Part shown: piece after piece, positions 58,183-64,000 of the stretch
How positions within the stretch are numbered: position 1 is the first letter of the stretch
How the letters are laid out: every line of letters begins with the position of its first letter
Origin: Endocarpon pusillum Z07020
Taxonomy: Eukaryota; Ascomycota; Eurotiomycetes; Verrucariales; Verrucariaceae
Direction: 5' to 3'
DNA: 64,000 nucleotides
Assembly: GCF_000464535.1 (NCBI RefSeq)
Contig: NW_006916578.1
Span: forward strand, 1-64,000
The notes under the pieces: model-generated
What the model was told of the DNA's origin: nothing
Databases searched by the model: none
The model's input: only the letters and a program-made list of their open reading frames with translations
Program-made: the position numbers and the translations under genes

Positions 58183-59628
58183 TCATCCCCACACAGATGT
58201 CGTGCCGATTTTGTTCGATCCCCAGACACCACTTCCTGTTCCCCAAGCACCCATACCAGAGCTTGCCTCCTTCTGAGCAGCTGCCGGATTAGAGTTCGAG
58301 GACCCAGATCTTTCATTGGTGTTGTTGTTACTTGCTGGCTCAGAGGACCCGAAACCGAAATTGTTCATAGGGGAGGTCAAGGGAGTTGTCGACCGCTTGT
58401 TAATTGACTGACTCGGCGGAGGCTGCTGTTGGGATAAACGTGTTCCGATAGCCCCCATTCCACTTCCAATAGGTGCCGTGGTAGACTTGCTGACACCTCG
58501 ACTTGGTGACTCACCGCCAGCTGGAGACGTTGAAGTATTATTCGATTGTTGAACGGAGGTATCAATATTTCCAAACTGAGCAGGAGCAGTTCCAGTGGTA
58601 GGCGACGTCGCAGTCTCTGCACGACCAACATCTGGGTGTGAGATAGAGTTTGCTGGGTTCGCCTTGTCAATGGATGCCTGCTGACTGGTGACTTGTCCCA
58701 TACCGAAAGGATCAGCTGTTCTTGGAGAGTTGCCCCGCATGCCACCAACAGTGGTTGTGGGAATGTTAGAGCTCGAGTCTCGGCCTGCATTACCTTCTTC
58801 GCCAAAGCCGCCCTGGGGAAGGAAGTTATTTGCATCATTCCCATACAAAGCTCGATGCTGTCGGGCCAGTAATTCCCGGCGACCCTCTTCGCTCATGGCG
58901 CTTGGGCTCATTGAGCGGTCGGACTTGTTAGAAGACATCTCTGCAAGGACACCTGAACACCTCAGCTTGAGCGACTTTCCCAAATTTGGTCCCAACTCAC
59001 TTCTGTTGTATTGTTGTTCCTGATGATAGTTCCGCAGCTCACGTTCGCGTTGTGCAGCCATCCGACGTTTTGCTTGCATGACCTGTTCCGCCTCGCTTTG
59101 GCGACCTTGATAGCGCTGGGAAGCATAGAAGTTCTGCAAGTTCGAGGCGGAGTGCGAGCGAGAAGGGTCGAAATCCATAGCGTGTCGCTGAGACATGTTG
59201 CCATGCACGCCTATCAATCGTCAGCTTCGGTTCCTCGAGTAAAGTCATCTTTGAGATAAGAGCGTACCATGATCGGCATAGGGACGACCACCAGTCATTG
59301 GAGGTAATGCGTCTCTGCGTGGTGCACCAGCGAAGAGCTTGCCGCTCTTTACAAGATTATCTACGGCACGATCCACCTCTGCAGCCAGTCAGCATAACCT
59401 CCAGATGTTCTTTAGCATCTGCACACTGACCTTCAAATTGTGAAGTGAACGCAGACCCGTCATCGCGCGATTGAGAGGTCGAGCTAGCGCCTGGATCTAA
59501 AATCAACTGGTGCCCCCGTACGTAGATGGCTTTCACATGGTCATACCTGACCGAGAAGGTGGTGGTGGTTGTTCCCACGATGTCTGACGGGCAGGTGCCT
59601 GCCAGCCCTGCGATTCGTAATAAGACAT
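58183..59628 (-). CDS. Conserved disordered fungal protein, five exons, function unknown
   Basis: Exons on the minus strand: 59547-59628, 59431-59496, 59268-59378, 59001-59210 and 58183-58952, joining in frame to 412 residues. The introns (50, 52, 57 and 48 bp) all have GT...AG ends. The N-terminus begins MSYYESQGWQAPARQTSW. A helical segment VDRAVDNLVKSGKLF follows. Then comes a strongly charged helix (AEQVMQAKRRMAAQRERELR) that ends in a Tyr/Gln stretch, and SEEGRRELLARQHRALYG. The rest is Ser/Asn/Gly/Gln-rich, ending in repeated GSGxWG-like motifs. The charged core looks conserved-protein-like, but I cannot name the family. No transmembrane segment. Confidence 0.78.
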
Positions 59629-60628
59629 TCCTGTAAGCTGTATGCAGCTGTGCGCTCTGATTGTATCGAGTTCGGGTCTTTTGAATGAAGGAGAGGGACT
59701 CGGGAGAAGGCACCGAACGGTGGAAGGAAAGTGGTTTGAAATTCTATGACAAACGGTGTAAGTAGCAATTGAGAGTCGTTGTCCTTATCAGAGATAGCGA
59801 CATATTGAATAATGATTGTGTTCTTTCTTGAAGAGGGGTCATTGGCGATGGTGTGGGCGGAGAGCAAGTCTTTTTTTCTCAAGGATCGGCAAGCAGAGCC
59901 AATGGCTGCAGGTTCCACAAGCGGAGAACATTTCCCCGACAGGCTTGTTCTTAACATTGGGGAAAAGAACTCACAGAAAGGAACGTGACCAGCTTTGGCA
60001 GCTTATGGCACCAGCGAGACAGATTGAAGGTATCCGACGAAGAGCCTCGAGATAAGGAGGACGGGGATGAAGAAGAACGTGCAAAGACAAGGCAGGAAAG
60101 GAGCTGTTAAGCGCTTCTGGCTTCTGGCTGCTGGGTTCTGGCTTCAGTGGAGAAGCTATCACACGGATGGAAAAGTTAGTGGGGGCAGACTGGAAATTTG
60201 CGGAACAGGGCCGGGGTCTGGTAACTCTCGAGACTGGATTGAACCAGCAAAAGTCGCGTACTACTACGAGTGTTGCTAATGAGACCACATCTAATTCCAG
60301 ATCCTCTGTTGCACAATGAAAGCATTGCAGTACCAACGGACCGAGTGGCCTCGTTCTTCTGACGGATTCATGGTTGCGTGGTTACATGGTTGATACAGAC
60401 CGAGGCAACAACCTGTTAGCTACAGACGATGGTGGCACCATCTCCATTCTTGAGGTTTATGGAGGAGCTTGTGAACCTAAGCATCATACTTAACTACCAC
60501 GTACTAGTAGTAACTATTGCTGAGATTATAGTGTCAATTAGCAGAGAATTAGTGTGAACCGCACTAGCTGGGTACAGTTAGCTGATCGCCTAGGTTAGGC
60601 GGTAAGGTGGGCCGGAGGGCCCTACTTA
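59629..60628. other. Intergenic
   Basis: Includes the 5' region of the minus-strand five-exon gene. Scattered ORFs under 140 codons overlap each other on both strands and show no domain. Nothing further recognised. Confidence 0.5.
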
Positions 60629-61147
60629 GTGGACTTGCTCCGTTACTGTTATTTAAAGCGGGGCGAGCCGTTATTTACGGGAGGCACCTGGGAAAGCCTG
60701 GACTCTTTTCATCAACTATTCCAAAATGCAGCTGGAGAGCAGCTTTCAATTACTGATCTGCGAGCTTCTTTCAATGGAATCTTCATACATCGACCGCTAA
60801 ATGCCACACATTTGGACGACGAGCACCAACTTGACTAACCTGTTCCTAACCGAAGGTTAGTCGGCGTTGAGCACTTGCTGCACGAGGAGAATCCAGCAAA
60901 ACTTGGATCATATGGATATTACTCATTACTGATCCACATCCCAACTCACATCCAGCTGTGGGCGGATTTTGATTCCAAAACTCAAGCTGTCTTACAAGAT
61001 ATGACCTATGAGCTCATGGTGATGAATTCCCTTCCAGCCTTCCTTCAATCGACCATGATTTTTGGTTGCCCAGATCTAGCTCACCTTCTCGTCTCATCTC
61101 AGATCTCCAAAGTCAGAAGAGTAGTGTCAACCAGGTATCCGAAATAG
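60629..61147 (+). pseudogene. Unidentified ORF with a single in-frame TAA
   Basis: Two open stretches, 60629-60838 (69 codons) and 60875-61147 (90 codons), lie in the same frame. They are joined through one TAA at 60836-60838 and a further dozen open codons. The composition is coding-like throughout, and the stop could be a mutated CAA. I do not recognise the protein. No splice model removes the stop cleanly. It may be a dead gene or the fragment of a mobile element. Confidence 0.35.
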
Positions 61148-63652
61148 AGGACGCCGAGGCAGTCTCAGGGGGATAGCCATATAAAGCTGATCGGATAAGA
61201 CACGAAGTCTACCGCCCCTTCGAAAGCAAGTGCTGGCTCAAGTCGCTCAAGAATCGACGACAAGGCTTTGGGGAAAGAATAATAGGAGGCTGAGATAAGC
61301 AGGCAGATCGAGAAGCCAAATTGGATTGCAGATCACATCGACTTCCCACGGTCGGCACTCCTTCAAATCTTGCAGCATGATGCCACAATGATGACGCTCG
61401 AGACCAATACTGTGAAATTGGCGCTTTTTTGGTGGTGCAATAACTATTGTTCGGATGTCGAGCACAGAAGCCGTTGCGCCTGTGATAGAGTAAGGCATGA
61501 GCACACGAGCGCGTCATCCTCTGCACAGTGTCTGTGGTTCAGTAGCGTGCTGTCTGGGTCTCAGGAACGGTAGGTGTCTCTCAAGATTGCGGAAGTTGCA
61601 GAGGTATCGAAGTAAGGCGTAAGTGCTGAGATGCATGTGGTTGCCAGATTAGGCAAGTCAATTCCGAGAAGAAAAGTCTCCGCCACGGCTACACGAATCT
61701 TGGGTCTCACCGTTCGTGACTATGTACCTTTGGCAGAAAGCCACAGGCAGGTAGTCACGCTGAGTCCATTGACTGCATATCATATCTTGACTACCTTGAT
61801 TGCCGTCATCTATTGGGCTGGAGGTAAATCAGCTTAAGGATCACGAAGAGCACTGAGTATCAAGGTTTAAGAACATCTCCAGTCGCTTTTTAAATATAAA
61901 CCACGATTTGGTTTTAGGTGTGAATGTTTCTCCTGCTCCGCTAGCTTTAACGATGAGGTGAAACGAATGACGATAGACAAGACATCGATATTCGTAGTCA
62001 AGTTCTTGGACCTGCGCCTAGAAAGCGATTGGGCGCCTCCGGAAATGGTTATTGACTTGAATTGCGGATTCGGACCGACAGGTGCACGAATTTTGCGTTC
62101 GAACAGTGGTTGATGAGTTTCTTTCATAGAAGCATAAGGCCTCTGGTGCCGAAGCGGTGTTGGCCTCCATTATTTAGCTGCATAATAAATGAGGCCTAGT
62201 TAGGTGCAATAGCACAGAGTGTATGGAGTAGATCATAATAAGGCCTTGTGAACACGGATGGGCTGAGAGATGCCGTGATAGGTGCCGTGATAGATGTCAA
62301 ATTTGCCCTTCGACAAGGCAAAGAGTATACAGAAAGGAAATATTGGGGTTAGAGACCGGATAAACAGACTGGCTGATTGTTTATCATGGAGAAGCTCCCC
62401 TCTTCTCTCTCTCTCTCCACAGGCTCTCTTCAAACATATGGCAAACCATGATGTTGTAATAAGGCCGGGTTTTGTGGCTGTGTGATCCCTGTTCTGACAT
62501 TGGAAAAATCAAGTACGTGTGTAAGCTAGTCGTCAAGCCAGAAAAAGAATGGTGGGCTGAACGCTCTCTTGTTCATGTCTGCTAACAGGGGTGCTCCCCA
62601 AGAATGAATCATGATTGATTGATCATGGCAGTAAGGAATAAACAAAGCGGGACACTTTGCCCGAGCCAGCAGAAAGCTCGGTTGCACTTTCGCCCTTCTT
62701 TGTACGATGCCTACGTCGTAGTAGTTGTTGTGTAGTACTACTAGTACGTAGGAAGTGAGGCCTCCTTCTTTGAGCAGTACTACGTAGGTGGTGGAGGGGT
62801 GTCTTAGGTGGATCTTGGCTGAGCCTAAATTCAGGGGACTGGAGACCCCAGCCTGAGGGAACATTGGCAACCACCATCCTTCAATCCTGCGCGAACTCCG
62901 AGTCTTATTTGGACAACTTCCTTCAAAGACACCACCAAGTCTCTCCCTTTTCTTTCCGTGAGCTTCCTAGATAGCTGGCCGTTCCTGTATCGAACAAAAA
63001 GACCTTTCCTTCAGCATAGCAATTTCCGCATACGACAACCAAAGATATACCTTGGGCGCCTGGTACAGCGAAAGTTGCTGCCGGCCTCCTTGCTCCACAT
63101 CAGTCAGAGTATCTACCATCTCCGGTTGCATATAGCCCCGGAACTCCAGGATTCCCCACTCAATACTAGTCCCAGCAGAAAGAAGCGATCTACTGTGACC
63201 CGATACGGACCAGTAAGTACAAGCTGAGCCTGCGAACCTGGGGAAGGGGGTTTCCTCAGAAGACTTCGAAACGTCCTTGTACTCGGGAATATTCTTGCTT
63301 TGCCGATACTTACGCTGCCCAAAGTTACACGCAAGCTTCTGGCTGGTGTTCTCAGCGTGGAAGCCACACCAAGTCGACGTACCCAGTCCAGTTCGTGAGG
63401 ACGGCATCCTCCCATACCACAACTTCATTTCTCTGACCACATTTACATCGGATCTAAATCATTACGTTAAACCTTGGTTTGCTGTATAACTACGTCGCAA
63501 AAGCTGAGTTGGAGGCGACTTGTTTTATTAGACAATCGAACAACGGCACTGTTTGTGGCTGTCATATGAAAGACGAATTCTATGGGAATGAGTGTCCAGT
63601 CCAAAATAAAGGTGCACGTCCACCACAACACTTGACCCCCGAAGACGGCAAG
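61148..63652. other. Long region without a recognised gene
   Basis: 2.5 kb with many short overlapping ORFs, none with a known domain. 62705-62790 contains several imperfect palindromic CTACGTAGTACTA-type runs. 62400-62420 is a CT microsatellite. The last few hundred bases are probably the leader of the gene at 63653. Confidence 0.45.
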
Positions 63653-64000
63653 ATGGTGGGGACGAAGTCCGCTGCGGCACCAGCCTGCATTTCCCCTCCA
63701 CCTACACTTAAATCTCAGCAGTCCACTTCACTTCCTTCAACACCAAATCAACGACCTCGTGATCTGACATCGCGCTCCAGATCACCGTCTGGCAGACGGA
63801 ATGCATCTAACCCTTCACCGAGATCTCACCATTCCGACTCGCTTCCCCTCCCTCCCCGGAGACCGAACGGTGGTTGCAAGTACGAAACAGGGATGGCCAA
63901 TGCTAAGAGAAGGGTTCCATACTCTCTTGGCCCAGACAAACTGGATGCAGCAGTCGAAGTACCCAAAGCGTCTTTGAGTACTGCAGAAGATGAGAGATTA
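63653..64000 (+). CDS. N-terminus of a probable Cid1/CutA-like nucleotidyltransferase (cut by window edge)
   Basis: An open frame from ATG at 63653 to the window end, 116 codons. The first 75 residues are Ser/Pro/Arg-rich and disordered. Then comes a CKYETGMANAKRRVPYSLGPDKLD block, which I associate with the region before the catalytic domain of fungal non-canonical poly(A)/poly(U) polymerases of the Cid1/CutA group; those tag mRNA 3' ends before decay. The catalytic GS...DxD motif would lie beyond the edge, so the call rests on that one block and is tentative. The start context (GGCAAGATGG) is good. Confidence 0.45.
   Translation, partial: MVGTKSAAAPACISPPPTLKSQQSTSLPSTPNQRPRDLTSRSRSPSGRRNASNPSPRSHHSDSLPLPPRRPNGGCKYETGMANAKRRVPYSLGPDKLDAAVEVPKASLSTAEDERL

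Overview
The window comes from a filamentous ascomycete (Pezizomycotina). Three things point there. Introns are short (45-78 bp) with GT...CTRAC...YAG signals. The protein families are fungal. Strand-symmetric C-to-T and G-to-A decay is confined to repeats, the footprint of repeat-induced point mutation (RIP). I cannot fix the genus.

Positions 1 to about 29,750 are an AT-rich graveyard of nested Ty3/Gypsy chromoviruses. The oldest layer, B1 (+ strand), is cut into five pieces (1-706, 6704-8721, 14514-15078, 20993-21430, 28057-28222). It was opened by element A (707-6703), by a full-length sister copy B2 (8722-14513, minus strand, 257-bp LTRs, TTAAG target duplication), by a truncated copy B3 (15079-20610, minus strand) beside a probable solo LTR, and by element C (21431-28056, + strand, 226-bp LTRs, GCTAA target duplication). 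All coding regions are broken. The island ends in a degraded Mutator-like (MULE) copy.

Positions 29,750 to about 38,550 are a transition zone. A 27-residue, seven-cysteine metallothionein gene with two introns (30935-31123) lies between two same-strand MULE copies. The second MULE (32296-34921) is nearly whole but carries several CAG/CAA-to-stop changes. Next comes a four-exon gene (36109-38544) for a Crinkler-type protein: zinc-ligand cluster, P-loop NTPase and restriction-like nuclease domain. Head-to-head with it is an unidentified membrane ORF with one in-frame stop.

Positions 38,550 to 64,000 hold ordinary housekeeping genes. These are Vps68/TMEM50-like (minus), a serine/homoserine O-acyltransferase with an N-terminal extension (minus), an Och1-like mannosyltransferase (+), a PKA catalytic subunit with a long activation-loop insertion (+), the splicing factor SF3b49/Hsh49 (+), a 1330-residue PPR-like mitochondrial-type protein (minus), a conserved disordered protein with five exons (minus), and at the right edge the start of a probable Cid1/CutA-like nucleotidyltransferase (+). 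These genes are unlinked in function. No tRNA, rRNA or CRISPR array was seen. Several long intergenic stretches contain only simple repeats or unrecognised fragments.
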